Source: Pleurotus djamor (Eukaryota > Basidiomycota > Agaricomycetes > Agaricales > Pleurotaceae). Taken from it: a stretch of DNA of 22,428 bases. A program made the translations under genes and the position numbers. The stretch is from positions 1 to 22,428 of the forward strand of contig JAPEVF010000735.1 in assembly GCA_029747585.1 (NCBI GenBank), written 5' to 3'. Positions within the stretch are counted from its first letter, which is position 1. Every line of letters begins with the position of its first letter. The notes beneath the pieces were generated by a model. The model saw nothing but the letters and a program-made list of their open reading frames with translations, was not told where the DNA came from and did not search any database. This document shows, piece by piece, positions 1 through 10,189 of this stretch.

Positions 1-48
1 CAGGTTGATCTCGTTTCTCATTTCGATATATCTGATGGCCTCCCATAG

Positions 49-461
49 GTATCGTTATCATCTCCGAGCATTGGACAAGTGTGGCAAGGAGTCGGGAAGA
101 TGGCTCCCCAACCATCTTCATGAGATGTGGAAGGAGCTCATGTGAGGTCTTCCTTTCCTTTGTTTCTTCGCTTTGACATAGACGATGCTTAGGTACCAAG
201 CCAAGCCTGGGTTCCTTGACGCATTGGCCAGTCAAGACGTCAGTCAAGAGTTCCACGGTGTCGATTTCAAAGCTTTAGCTGCCTCGGTNCCCCCCCTTGG
301 TCGCCCCCTCTTGGAATGGTGGTGAAGGTGAGGGCTCCATGGCCATGGACGCCTCAGCTTCTACACCTAGTATATCCACGCCCCCCCCCCCCAATGCAGC
401 AGCGTGTAACCCCCTTGGCTCACCTCCGGTTACAACTTCACTTTATTTAGCACACTCATAG
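49..461 (+). CDS. 3' end of an unidentified protein-coding gene (5' part outside window)
   Basis: Two exons can be read: 49-141 and 193-461, joined across an intron 142-192 (GTGAGG...CTTAG). An acceptor (CCATAG) precedes position 49, so the gene starts upstream of the window. The first exon encodes a charged, aromatic stretch (begins YRYHLRALDKCGKESGRW, ends WKELM). The second begins YQAKPGFLDALASQDVSQEF and ends in a low-complexity tail rich in Ser, Thr, Pro and Ala before a TAG at 459-461. The long frame needs the N at 289 to be a superfluous base; if the N is real, the frame shifts and stops near 322. I do not recognise the family. Coding-like codon use and a clean intron are the only support; exon borders are moderately sure. 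Confidence 0.45.
289..289. other. Single N, probably a spurious inserted base
   Basis: The N precedes a run of seven C. Dropping it keeps the upstream reading frame open to 461; keeping it gives a stop near 322. It behaves like the N at 5406 and 14199, which also sit beside homopolymers. Confidence 0.55.
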
Positions 462-1450
462 CTTTTGATATCGTATACTAGAGTATCCTAGCAGCCTAAT
501 CAAATTGGTTTTACCCTGATCAATTTCTGGTTTCATCGACCAAGAAGGATGAGGCATAGAATCCAAGCAAATCTACAGGAATTTCACGTCTTCACATTCC
601 CAGCTCTCCTTCCATCCTAAGCTTTTCTAACCATGCTATGGGTTACATTACTTTCCCATCTTAAATTGCATGAGGAGCATTGCTTGAAAATAAAGGTTGA
701 ATCCAGAGCTTCAATCGCTTTCCATGCTTACCTGGTTCAGAAGGAACAAGGAGCACAATAGATGATTTTACACCTTTCTTTGCTTTGAGTCATAGTGTAG
801 GGGGGCACCTTGAGCTTTACTCACATCTGATGCTTTGATTCCTTCATATGCTTTCGAAGCCTTGAGTGCTTTGGCTGCTTTGGCTGCTTTGGCTGCTTTG
901 GCTGCTTTGGCTGCTTTGGCTGCTTTCGGCGATCCCAGGGGATGCAAACAGGGGTAGCTGGATTTTGCCCGCTTTGGGGGCTTTGTCAGGGGGAGGCGAG
1001 ACAGCCCCTGGATTTTTATTCTTTTTCTCGCGGAGACTATGAAGATACCTTTCTCCCAATGCTCCCCTTGCCTTCCAAGGTTTGAGATGATTTTTCTTGC
1101 TCCCTTCCACAATCAGGTTTTCCTGATGAATGGCTCATCACGTCAAGGTGAAGAAGTTGATTCGGCTTCGGCATCATGATCAAAATCGTAAGCGTAGGAT
1201 CGTCTTGGAATTGTGAGTATGACTCAACTTTCCGAGACAGTCAAAAGAAGATTGGGTCGAGTGATGCCATTCGGACAAGCCATTTCCGAGGTACCAGCTC
1301 GAAGGGTGATGGAGGGGTTTGGTTCACAACTTCAGTAGTGACAGGGTTTGGAGCCCAGGTGCAAGTTCAAGGTTGTTCAGCGTGTTCAGGTCGGAGTTGG
1401 AGTTGAGTCGAGGTTAGGTCTCCAACCAAAATCATCCGAAAATCCGTGCA
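462..1450. other. Spacer without a supported gene
   Basis: This stretch separates the truncated gene at the left edge from the end of DUF6534 paralogue A. Minus-strand open frames over 768-1112 exist only because of the 9-bp repeat, and neither contains an ATG. A plus-strand frame near 1176-1406 has no recognisable content. The 3' untranslated region of paralogue A must lie just below 1451. Apart from the repeat I see nothing convincing. Confidence 0.6.
871..924. repeat. 9-bp minisatellite, six perfect units (ttggctgct)
   Basis: Six head-to-tail copies of a 9-bp unit, with degenerate half-copies on each side (gtgct before, ttcggc after). Because the unit is a multiple of three, it keeps frames open on both strands; on the minus strand it would encode Lys-Ala-Ala repeats flanked by Lys-rich sequence. 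No ATG opens that frame, so a protein is doubtful. Such arrays vary in copy number between strains. Confidence 0.9.
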
Positions 1451-3570
1451 TTATTTTTCTGGCTCGTCTACGTTAATTTGTTTCTGCACATGCACCACAA
1501 GTCCCTAGATGATGGTTCTGGTTAGCACCAGAGTAATTTCATCTTGACGCCACAATCATGATGTGCCCAACATACCAGAGGCTCCAAAGGTATCCCGTCA
1601 CGGTTCGAGGAACTTGAAGCAGTGGTACCCGAAAAAGCACCCGCCGCAGAATGACTGGTACAAAACGCCACAGCACCTTGAGTTGTGTTGTTTCCAAACG
1701 CTCGCTCGCGTAGATCGTCGCGAGCATTTAATGTAGCGAGAAGAGCGTTTAGGGAAACTGGGTAGCGTATGTAGAGTACGGTGTAAATTATTGAATTGTA
1801 AGCGACACGCATGGAAGAAGAGACGCACGGTCAGAAAGAACAAAGTAGATTCCTATGTAAATCAATCGATCCGGCCACAAAGCGAACTATCAAGCAAAAT
1901 ATTAGCGGATCAGTTATCTACAAGCTGCGTGCTCACTAAGCTACTTACTGTGATGAGACACATCGATCTGCAAATGCTAAGGGCCCAAGTCAACCTGACC
2001 CAGCGAAACCGAGGGCAAGAGAGTCTCACGTAGTGAATAAACCTAAGGGAGGAAACAGAATCCCACAGTTAGCTCAGGTTCCACGGGTGCATTTCCAAAG
2101 CAGTTCCTACACACCAGTATTGATAGCGTATACCATCAGTGTGTTCAAGAGAGATCGTGTCCTATGGAACGCATTTCAAGTTGACCATGTACAAGGTGAG
2201 ATGTGAGCAGAGTGAGGCTCACCGCTTAGATTCCGTGCGAGACTGGAGCAAGAGAGCCACCAAGACAGCAGCTATGACAAAATCGGCGGCAACACCAGAT
2301 GAAAGGCCAATGTAAAGGGCAACCTTATGTAAGTGGTAGCAGATTAACTGTTAAGTTCGCGCTAGCTTGGTGGAGAGGACGTACAGTCACTTTCGGATAT
2401 TCAGCGAACGTTGTGATGGTAAACCTAAGCAGGTGATATTACAAGTCCGAGAGAAACAAAACATTCATACAATTTTGACGCGACAACTCGATTTTTTTTT
2501 TGCTGGGGTTGAGTGTTGGGGCAGAGATACAAACCATGACAAACTTACCTGCTCCGCCCACTAGGGTAGTGTTTTAGAAGATATGTCATGCCATTTAACA
2601 TGGCAAGGAGGCTTACCAGCGGACGTTAATGCGGGCACTCCCTTGAGAGCCGAGTTACAGTTACGGCACTTGGAGAGGGTCATGTGACTGGGGACGTACG
2701 ATGGTAAACAGATACCAGTGGTTCATATGGCTCACTGAGAATAAGGCGATCAAGATCGATGACGACCTTGGGCAACGGTGGTACGATGATGAGTCCACGC
2801 ACGTTTCCATATCCTATGTGCGAATATCCTGCGACAAGTGTGAGGTTGCCCCACGGGTCCACAGTTCCTTTCAAGCTCACCCTCGAACCAATAAATCGCT
2901 GACGCACTAGTTCGTCGTCCATTTTGTGATGACGTAGACAGAAGAATGGAAAGGTACTCACGGTAACGTAGATCGTTGCCTCAAGGGTCCAAGCGTTTTA
3001 ATTTCGGTGTAATCGGGATGTCGGTTGATACGACTCACAGGGAGACTCCTATGGATTGGAGGTTTATCATCTAGTTGTTCTTCGGGCACAAACAACGTAC
3101 CAGATAGGCTTGAAGAGGACCAAGATGCTCGTGAAGTTGGTGACAGTGTAATGGTATAGGTTGTGCACGATAGAAACAAAGTGCAAGCAATCCAAGATCC
3201 TAAAGGGAAGCAGACGGGGTGATTCCTTTCGTCGAGGAACATGGAAAAAGGCATTGCACGAACCACAAGAAGAACATCTACAAGCAAGATCACCTTCCAT
3301 CTAGAAGACGACTGACACCGTACACGGGGAGCAAGAGAAACCACACACCGAGAGTCTCAGAGTCTTCGAGTCCCGAGAGCTACGTTTCATCAGGTAAATA
3401 TACGTCTGTAAGGATGTAATACCGAAGAAGCTGTACCCAGTCAATGATGAAGGAGAAAAGACAAACTCGGAAAGCACTTACACGGCAGCGGCATTATCTC
3501 CGAGAAACAACGCTCCCAAGTTACTGTTCAATAAGCTTGAAAGGGAGGGTGTAGAGGAAAGGGGTGCCAT
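1451..3570 (-). CDS. DUF6534 family seven-helix membrane protein, paralogue A
   Basis: Twenty exons (minus strand, 5' to 3'): 3482-3570, 3349-3430, 3264-3277, 3101-3199, 3039-3048, 2962-2979, 2881-2906, 2803-2828, 2700-2734, 2617-2641, 2549-2560, 2471-2486, 2385-2424, 2223-2323, 2115-2161, 2030-2042, 1949-1976, 1829-1886, 1576-1757, 1451-1483. They total 954 nt, 317 residues. The start ATG (3570) begins MAPLSSTPS and leads into the first membrane segment. Family marks seen: FFGITSLQTY after helix 1, FLWILDCLH in helix 2, a VSDLLVR...IFAHRIWK segment, VNTL-like LLNTLMVYAINTG, and SLNALLATLNAR after the last helix, followed by a Ser/Thr-rich cytosolic tail ending VDEPEK. About seven membrane spans are expected. 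Function of the family is unknown. The acceptor of the 16-nt exon (2486) is preceded by an A10 tract on the coding strand rather than pyrimidines and is the weakest junction. Confidence 0.88.
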
Positions 3571-3630
3571 CACGGCAGGGTGCGAGATGGGGGGGTTCAA
3601 GAGAGACCCATCGAAGTTCGCGGCTGCACG

Positions 3631-3636
3631 TTTATA
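3631..3636 (-). promoter_or_regulatory. TATA box of DUF6534 paralogue A
   Basis: Read on the minus strand this is TATAAA, about 60 nt upstream of the ATG at 3570, a sensible place for a core promoter with a short leader. Confidence 0.5.
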
Positions 3637-5088
3637 TGCTGGAGCGACGAAAGTAAGGAGCCGAGGAGAGCAATCAGGGTTATTCTGATGGAATGTGAGT
3701 CCTTCTAGATGTTTGCTATACATATACCCATCCTGAAAAACACCGTTGATACGATAGAATGAAGTTCTAAACAGAGGTTGTGAATCTAGCTTCGTTGATG
3801 TTGATGGAAAAAGCCGTGTCATTAGTCGGTGATAGCATGCACAGGAAATGTAATGCATCGTCGACTCGCCCACTCGTTGATCCTCGCACCCAGTGACGTG
3901 CGATAAGCAAGAATAGAACCAGATCCGAGTTTCGAAAGCCTCAGAAGTTTAACTAAGAGATGGAAATTTGATGGCTAGGCAAGCAGAGGGTTGCGCCTAT
4001 AAATAGTGAACATGGCGTAGGCTTGTGCCTTCATCTGCTCGACATGAACTGATCAGTGCACCAATGCGCAACCAATCTGCGGCTGGACGGAAGAAACCTA
4101 AAAAAGGTGCGCTTGAGCGCGCGATATCCACGGACGACAGCAATTCGGGCTTTTGTAAATTTTCATGAGTTATCCAAAGTTGATACGACCATATCCACCA
4201 AGGACTCACTTGCTCTGGGACTTGGTATTTCGTCAAAATTCTTGACTCAGAGATTCCAAAGGTAGGGACCTTCCATGTAGATGCAGCCTGGCTTGTGTCG
4301 GTCACACATATAAAGCTGATGGATAAATCAAGAGGTAAGCAGGTTGCAGTGGGGGTTCTTGAGTCAGAGAGGTTTGTCGCCAACAAACGGAGGTGAGTCC
4401 GCGACCCTGACGCCGTGAATCACGATCGATCGAGCGCTCACAAACAGGGCCTAACACCGACCACGCCGACGACCATGACCACCTCGCGTTTCGACAACTT
4501 GAACCAGTACGACCACCACCCTCGTTTTCGCGACATCTTTGGCGACTCATACTACCCTCGCTCACATAACTCGGGAAATCGATTTTCAAGACTTCCTCGG
4601 GACCAAGACATTTCCAAGGAAGCAAGGGAGAAATCACACGAGTGAAACCCATCTTCGTCCAGCCTCTGATACTGCCATTTCGACAGTACACAGGAATCAC
4701 CATATTGGTCGTGTTTTCGTAGGGAAAGGAGCAGGGGAACAAGTACTTGATGTACGTTTCGCATCACAATTGCTTTCTTCCCATTCCCATCATCATTCCA
4801 TTCCCAGAACTCCGTTTTCTGATCCCTGTCCTTCTCGACCCACTGCGCTCGACTAGACTCCCTGTGACTCTCAGCTGACTTGCTTCTGCTTGACAGATCA
4901 AGCTTGGTTGGTTCTCCACCTTGCATTGTTGTCTAAGACATTTATACGTAAGTCGTCTGACGTTGTGCTTTTATCGATACCTGCGACCAACAGGTTGCCT
5001 TTATCTTCGTCTTGACAGCATTTTTGCTTTATCTTAGGCAAGAAAGGACGCAGGGGTGCATCGTTGACATCGAGCTAGCAGTGGGGGG
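3637..5088. other. Divergent intergenic region, no supported gene
   Basis: About 1.5 kb between the divergently transcribed paralogue A and the DUF3433 gene. It holds several overlapping open frames on both strands, none with recognisable domains or convincing splice sites. The best is a 56-codon ATG frame at 4475-4645 (+) with mostly G/C third positions, beginning MTTSRFDNLNQYDHH, with a TATA-like atataaag near 4308-4315 upstream; I rate it below one in four as a gene. A clean TATAAATAG at 3998-4006 (+) has no evident gene behind it. Confidence 0.45.
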
Positions 5089-5096
5089 TATTTAAA
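5089..5096 (+). promoter_or_regulatory. TATA-like box of the DUF3433 gene
   Basis: The sequence tatttaaa lies 74-81 nt upstream of the ATG at 5170, the expected distance for a fungal core promoter. Confidence 0.45.
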
Positions 5097-5169
5097 GAGG
5101 TCAGTTGGCATCGAAGCACACCCACTTTTGTTGCTCAACCCATTATTCTTAGCCGTCCAAGTCTTTCCA

Positions 5170-8100
5170 ATGTCGCAGGAAACATCCCCATTGACGCCTA
5201 CCAAACCACCCTTGGCCAGTCACCTCTCTGGTGCCTCGGCTCTCTCCAACACATCCACTGTCATCGGTGGATCTGCCACCTCTCCAACGAGTGAAACCGG
5301 CGTTCTACTCACACCACGCATGGCTGAATCGGGGACCAAGAGGAGCACTACACCATCATTACCACCTGGAGCTGCCCAACCAGCCGCTCTACCTGGAGTC
5401 TATGGNCCCCCCGGTAAGTTGAATCACTCGTTGCGCAGTGCATCATAAAGGCTAAAATTATCGCAGGACTCGCCCCCAGCTGACCCCTCACAACGACTCC
5501 TCGACTCCTCATACAACTCGAACAGATCCTCTTCCAGGTATTCGCATTCCCCCTCGCATGATGAGGACGGTGGTGCTGGTGCTGGTGTTCAATTTGCCTC
5601 TTATCCACCGATAGAGAGGACGGTTGCTTGGGATGGACCACCCAGGGTTACTGGTGCGTAACCTTTCGCCCCAATTTTGAGACCTCATCATTAATATCCC
5701 TGTCACAGTCAGCGACGCTGAAAAGTCGTCTTCGCAACGTAGGCTAACTGAGGACGATGGTGAGATTCTTTGTGAACTCATCGCGCAATAACTAATTCCT
5801 TCGCGTAGAACCTGCCTCGCGCAAAGATACATGGGTGCCGTTACCGTTGCGAACGTGGTTTTGGGTGACGTTGGTTGTTTTTCTGGCTGGAGGGGGGATC
5901 GCGTTAGAGGTTGCGCTACATTTCAGCAACAAAAACCAAGGTATGTTATATTTCTATAGCTCATCGTTTTTCGCTCATCCTCGAAACGTAGGTTGGTCGA
6001 CCAATGGTGATATAACCGATTCACAAACGGTTATGCATTACGTCTACGTGCGTAGCATCCTCCCCCCAATGCTCCCCATCCGTTGACCCTTCTGTATGTC
6101 CCATCAGACACTCCCACCCGTCGCTGTCGCTGCTTTCGTGAGTCCCTCTTGATGCTCGTTGGACGTGGGTCTCACATCCGTGGGCGCTTAGCTGGTTGCA
6201 ATGTGGACATGGACGGATATCGAAATCAAGAAGATGCAGCCTTATGTCGACCTGGTTCAAGGAGATTCGCCGCCACAGCGGAGCTTGCTTTTGGACTACA
6301 CGCGGCATAAGTAAGTGCGCCCCCTCCCTAATCCTCGCAGAGGTATTCACACTCGCACACAGCAACTTCATCGTCTGGGCCCACGCTGTCGGGAATAAAC
6401 ATTACCTCGTGATGATCACCTCGTTCATGGTGTTGTTGTCCTTGACATTCCAACCCTTGTCCGCTGCGCTGTTGGTTGTGAGGGATGTTTGGTACACATC
6501 TGATCGTACGTCCTTTTCGCTGTCACTCATTGCCCGTGTTACTAATTTTTACCGCCCTCTCAGCTACTCCCGTCAACAACCTCGCCCTCCTTGGTCTCAA
6601 TCAAAACGACGCGTTTGGAAATTTAACTAGTGAGTTTATATCAAGCGTTGATGACATCAGCTAAACTAGGTGATAGCATTCGTTTCTGCGGCTGGATACG
6701 CGTCTGCCTCTGTCTTGTATAGTCTAGGTGATGCACCCTTCACCTCTGGGCCCTATACGATTGGTGAATTCGATGTACGTGTCTGCTTCTTTCCCGTCCC
6801 TTTCTTCATCCCATCTTTCCGACGTTCTCACTCAGTCTATTTATGCCCTTCTAGATCCCCACTGACCTTGTCACTAACGGCACTGTCGTCACCAACACAA
6901 CTGCCGTCAAAACTGATGCGGGATGCCGCCCTATCAATATCCAAATGTCTCTGAATACAGATGGCTCGGGCTGGACAAATTCAGTGAACAGCAATGGGTG
7001 CACCTTCACTTGGTCGGTGGATCGCAATGCTACGGTTTTGTTTGGCTCGGATATCCCAGACTGTGGTCAACCCCCCGACCAACAGATGTTCGCGCCTGTC
7101 ATCTTCTGGTTCTTTACGTGCGTTGCCAATCTACCATGTCAACCCCGATGAAGATGGAGCTGACTGAATTTGCGTCAACTTTTGTAGTTATCAACCTAGC
7201 GCTGCGGCATCTGGAACCATCTGTTCCCCGACGTTCTCGCTATTCGATGTTGCCGTTAGCGTCGACGTCGCCTCGAGGAACCTGAGTCAAGTAACGGAAC
7301 TCAGGCCGTTCTCAACTTCATCCAACTTCTCTGAATTTGCGGGAAATCTCACTGGCGCGCCGCTCAATGGTAGAGCCTACAATGGCATAGGATTCCAGCT
7401 CATCAACCCCGACCGGTAAGGCCACTTGAACTTTTTCTGGTTTGCTCTCACTGATATCCGATATCTCGTCCCCCAGCTTTGTGATCGACCGTCAGTCTTC
7501 GGTCAGACTTCAAATGCCTTCAGCAGTTTTGCAAGCAGCCGCTCAGAGTCCAGCTGGGCTCGCTGGTTCTTTCGCCGCTGATCGTTTCGTCGCGTTATCT
7601 ACCCAAGTTTATGTTTGTCATTTCCTTTTGTATATCAGCTCCCCTGTTAACCTCGTTCGTTTATAGACTACGTACCTCAAGCTCATCGCCAGGGAAGTCT
7701 ACTTCATCAGGGGCCCCAACGACAGACGACCCATCGATATCCTAGTCAAGAAATGGGTCAAGAGACTCTTCCTCAGGTAAGGAGTCCTATTATCTGACGT
7801 ACCTCTTTTAGATTTCTGACGCCTTTTTCTTTGTTTACCCAGCGATGTTGCTGTACATCTTCTCGCAACATTCTTGTTCCTTCTTGCCACCCTCAGTACC
7901 ATCATCCAAATATGGCATCGCTTCGCGCGTCGTAACCTTCGTCTCCTCCATGAACCCGGTACCATTGCCTCCGCTGTATCCATTGGTGCACAAACAAACG
8001 CCGGTGCCCTCCTCGCTGGCCGTCAACGCGAGAAAGATATCAACGACGTACTGCGCGGGAAGAAGTTCCGTATCGATCCTCTGACGATGAAGATTGTCAT

Positions 8101-8335
8101 GGAGGGTGAGGAAGGATATACGTATGCAGCTAGCCCGATGGAGAGGAGACGATCGGTGTTTTATGCATTGCAACAGGGATTAAAGTTGAAAGATAACGGG
8201 GAGGAGATGGGTAAGGAGGATGGTATCGGTGGGCTTGGGAGGAGGATTAGTCGGAGGGTGAGTGGGATGGTGGTACCCACCAGTCCCAAGTCACCGAAAT
8301 CCCCCAAGTCACCCAAGTCGCCGCCGCCGGTATGA
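5170..8335 (+). CDS. DUF3433 domain membrane protein
   Basis: Fifteen exons: 5170-5413, 5467-5653, 5709-5759, 5809-5940, 5992-6047, 6108-6137, 6192-6310, 6363-6505, 6564-6629, 6677-6774, 6855-7117, 7188-7415, 7477-7612 (or 7606), 7667-7776, 7843-8335; about 784 residues. Order of features: a Ser/Thr/Pro-rich cytosolic N-terminus of about 170 residues; first membrane segment (WFWVTLVVFLAGGGIALEV); a second hydrophobic stretch leading into the DUF3433 signature with TDIEIKKMQPYVDLVQG and SLLLDY; a third span (HYLVMITSFMVLLSLTFQPL); an extracytoplasmic region with paired Cys and several N-x-S/T sites; a last span (VAVHLLATFLFLLATLSTI); and a basic C-terminal tail ending in four Ser-Pro-Lys repeats. 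Many family members carry two DUF3433 units; here I see one. Exon 1 contains the N at 5406, best treated as an extra base. The family is membrane-bound and of unknown function. Confidence 0.85.
5406..5406 (+). other. Single N in exon 1 of the DUF3433 gene, probably superfluous
   Basis: The N precedes a run of seven bases that includes six or seven C. Without it, exon 1 ends in phase 0 and joins the first acceptor (CAG at 5464-5466) to give an open Pro-rich exon 2. With it, that acceptor leads to an immediate stop and a second acceptor 13 nt further on must be used. Confidence 0.65.
8282..8317 (+). repeat. Ser-Pro-Lys repeat, four 9-bp units inside the DUF3433 gene
   Basis: Four diverged 9-bp units each encode Ser-Pro-Lys at the extreme C-terminus, followed by Ser-Pro-Pro-Pro-Val and the stop. 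The synonymous differences between units suggest the repeat is selected or old rather than a fresh slippage product. Such motifs are proline-directed kinase targets in other proteins. Confidence 0.85.
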
Positions 8336-8615
8336 TTTCATCTGTTACTTCATTTCGTTTTTGTTGCTTGTATCAGTTTGCTTGTTGGTGGTTCCCTCAT
8401 TTTGTCTAGTGGTTCGCGATATATGATGGACTTAACTTGCCTTAGCCTTGAAATTCCAGCCTTGGAGAGCGAGCAACCCTGAGAGATCGATCGCAGTTGC
8501 AATTCCAGGTTCAAGAATACCCTATACCGCCCCTAATTATTTGTGCCTCCCTAACCGCGACCCTCAAGAACTCCTCTTCGTATCCATTCTCAGACTTCAA
8601 CGTCAACATCGAAAC

Positions 8616-9419
8616 ATGTCTCAAAATCCCTTTGCCACCCTGTCCTCTAGCTCTGATCCTGGTGCTGCTGCGAGTGCCACAACTTCCCGCGTTTCAAACG
8701 AAGATGGTACGCTCTATTCTGATGGCCTTCAACCTCAACTCTTAGTGAAGTTCGATAGGAGCAGCCATCAAGTCTCCACTTGCAAACACCGAAGACAACA
8801 GCGACGAAACTTTAGCAGTTGTGCAATCTCAAAATGTGGGCGTGGCCGAGCGTGAAGGTCAGTGCTCTACCAACATCACCCTCGGAATCGCCCCTAACAC
8901 CCGAAGCCAAGACGAGGTGCCGCCTTGGTTCGAAGCTGCTGTGCATCGCGCTTTGCAACCTCTTGAAGCTCAACTGAGAGAGCATGCGTTCCAACTCAGA
9001 AAAATCACAGCTGAAATGAGAGAACTTACAGCTGAGCTCAGAGAAGCAAGGAGACCATTAGCTTGGGTGAGCAAGAATTCACTAAAACAACAAAAACAAC
9101 TTAATTGTTAATGATTGATTTAGTCTAGGAATCTATTACAGTACACGCCACTATTGGTGGTTCCGTTCCCTGATGGAACGGATCCCGTCAAGGATGTAAG
9201 TCTCCATGATAAGTTCAAATTGTCCCTATAAGACATTCCCTTTTCTCCTAGCTCCATCTCCCCGCTATTACTTCGGTTGAGTCGTTCTCCAAACTGACTC
9301 AGTACCAGAGGGAGGAATATTTTAGGGGATATTATGATGGGGAAGAAGTTCCTGATGCTGCCCAGCTCAGAGAACGCGTTCTCGGTGCCCTTGGTATCAA
9401 GCTCAATTACTATGATTGA
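8616..9419 (+). CDS. Mug135-like C-terminal domain protein with coiled coil
   Basis: Four exons: 8616-8706, 8759-9066, 9124-9195, 9252-9419; 639 nt, 212 residues. The ATG at 8616 starts MSQNPFATLSSSSD, a disordered Ser/Ala-rich N-terminus. Residues of exon 2 form a clear coiled coil (heptad-like LEAQLREHAFQLRKITAEMR). Exons 3 and 4 give the C-terminal domain: VVPFPDGTDP, then LPAITSVESFSKLT, then YFRGYYDGEEVP and a closing helix ending in Tyr-Tyr-Asp. This succession matches what I recall of the Mug135-like C-terminal domain, named after a fission yeast gene upregulated in meiosis and common in small Agaricomycete proteins. The biochemical role is unknown. An alternative donor at 8858 has the right consensus but is not needed, since the frame is open through it. 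Confidence 0.75.
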
Positions 9420-10189
9420 AAGACGAAGTGTTGTGTTTGATTTCATGTGCGTTCGACTCGGATGTGCACCACTGAATTGTATTCGATCGTTGAGCGAGTT
9501 GCACATCCCCCTGTCCACGATCAGCCTGTCCTGTAATGCCTGAGGCTTAGAGAAGAAACTTGCACTCCGCCACTATCTCAAACTTAGCTTGCTCTCGCGC
9601 GTGAAACGCGGCTCCTGAAGGCAATACTGGCAACCAAGGTCTGCACGGTATAAGCCAACCCTTTTACGAACGAAGAAGTGCATGTACATCTTTTCGTCGG
9701 GGGGGATCGTAGGGGTAGCAGGGGCTCGGGGACAACATAACATACCTTCCCATCGGGCAAAGAGGATCGACTAATCGACTAGAGGTTGGCTTCCGACCTG
9801 CGTCGGATGCAGCTGCCTCATTTAACCCGCTGTATCCGTCCAAACGTGGAACGGTTCAACATGAATGGCTTGCCTCGGGCCGCCTGCGGTTTGCTCTCTG
9901 TCTGCGTTTACTGAGCTTCTTACACCACCGTCAGTGCTTCCTATGTTTCTTGGGAGCCCACTGCCCAGCGAAGTGGTCGAGACAGGGGAGCTCAGGCGCA
10001 GAAGAAGATCTTCACTATCGGATTGAGGGACAGGCTCGTGTGCCGCGCACAGGATACGCCGGTCGATTGGTGTTCACAGGTTAGATATCGCGGCCGCGCC
10101 TGTAACTCCCAACGACGAATGTTATCCAGACCGGCCAAGGTGAACCATTGGAGGTGGTAGATACACAGATACATAGTAGATATGATGAA
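9420..10189. other. Convergent spacer, no supported gene
   Basis: This 770-bp stretch separates the 3' ends of the Mug135-like gene (+) and eIF3g (-). It should hold both 3' untranslated regions. Open frames here are short and featureless; I see no tRNA-like B box or fold and no repeat beyond a small direct repeat (atcgact twice near 9766-9781). Confidence 0.6.

Noticed and set aside
768..1112. Minus-strand Lys/Ala-rich open frame as a gene
   Set aside because: It has no ATG, and its length comes from a repeat whose unit is divisible by three.
2680..2961. 93-codon minus-strand frame as a separate gene
   Set aside because: It runs through exons 7-9 of paralogue A and their introns in mixed frames; the spliced paralogue explains the sequence better.
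3998..4006. TATAAATAG as a promoter
   Set aside because: A perfect TATA match, but the first ATGs downstream open frames of only two codons, so no gene can be assigned.
3997..4742. Two long minus-strand frames (129 and 146 codons) in the divergent spacer
   Set aside because: They begin at non-ATG codons or overlap other equally open frames, and show no domain, composition or splice evidence.
9420..10189. Possible tRNA or other structural RNA gene
   Set aside because: I found no A box and B box pair and no cloverleaf-compatible arms in this spacer or in the others.
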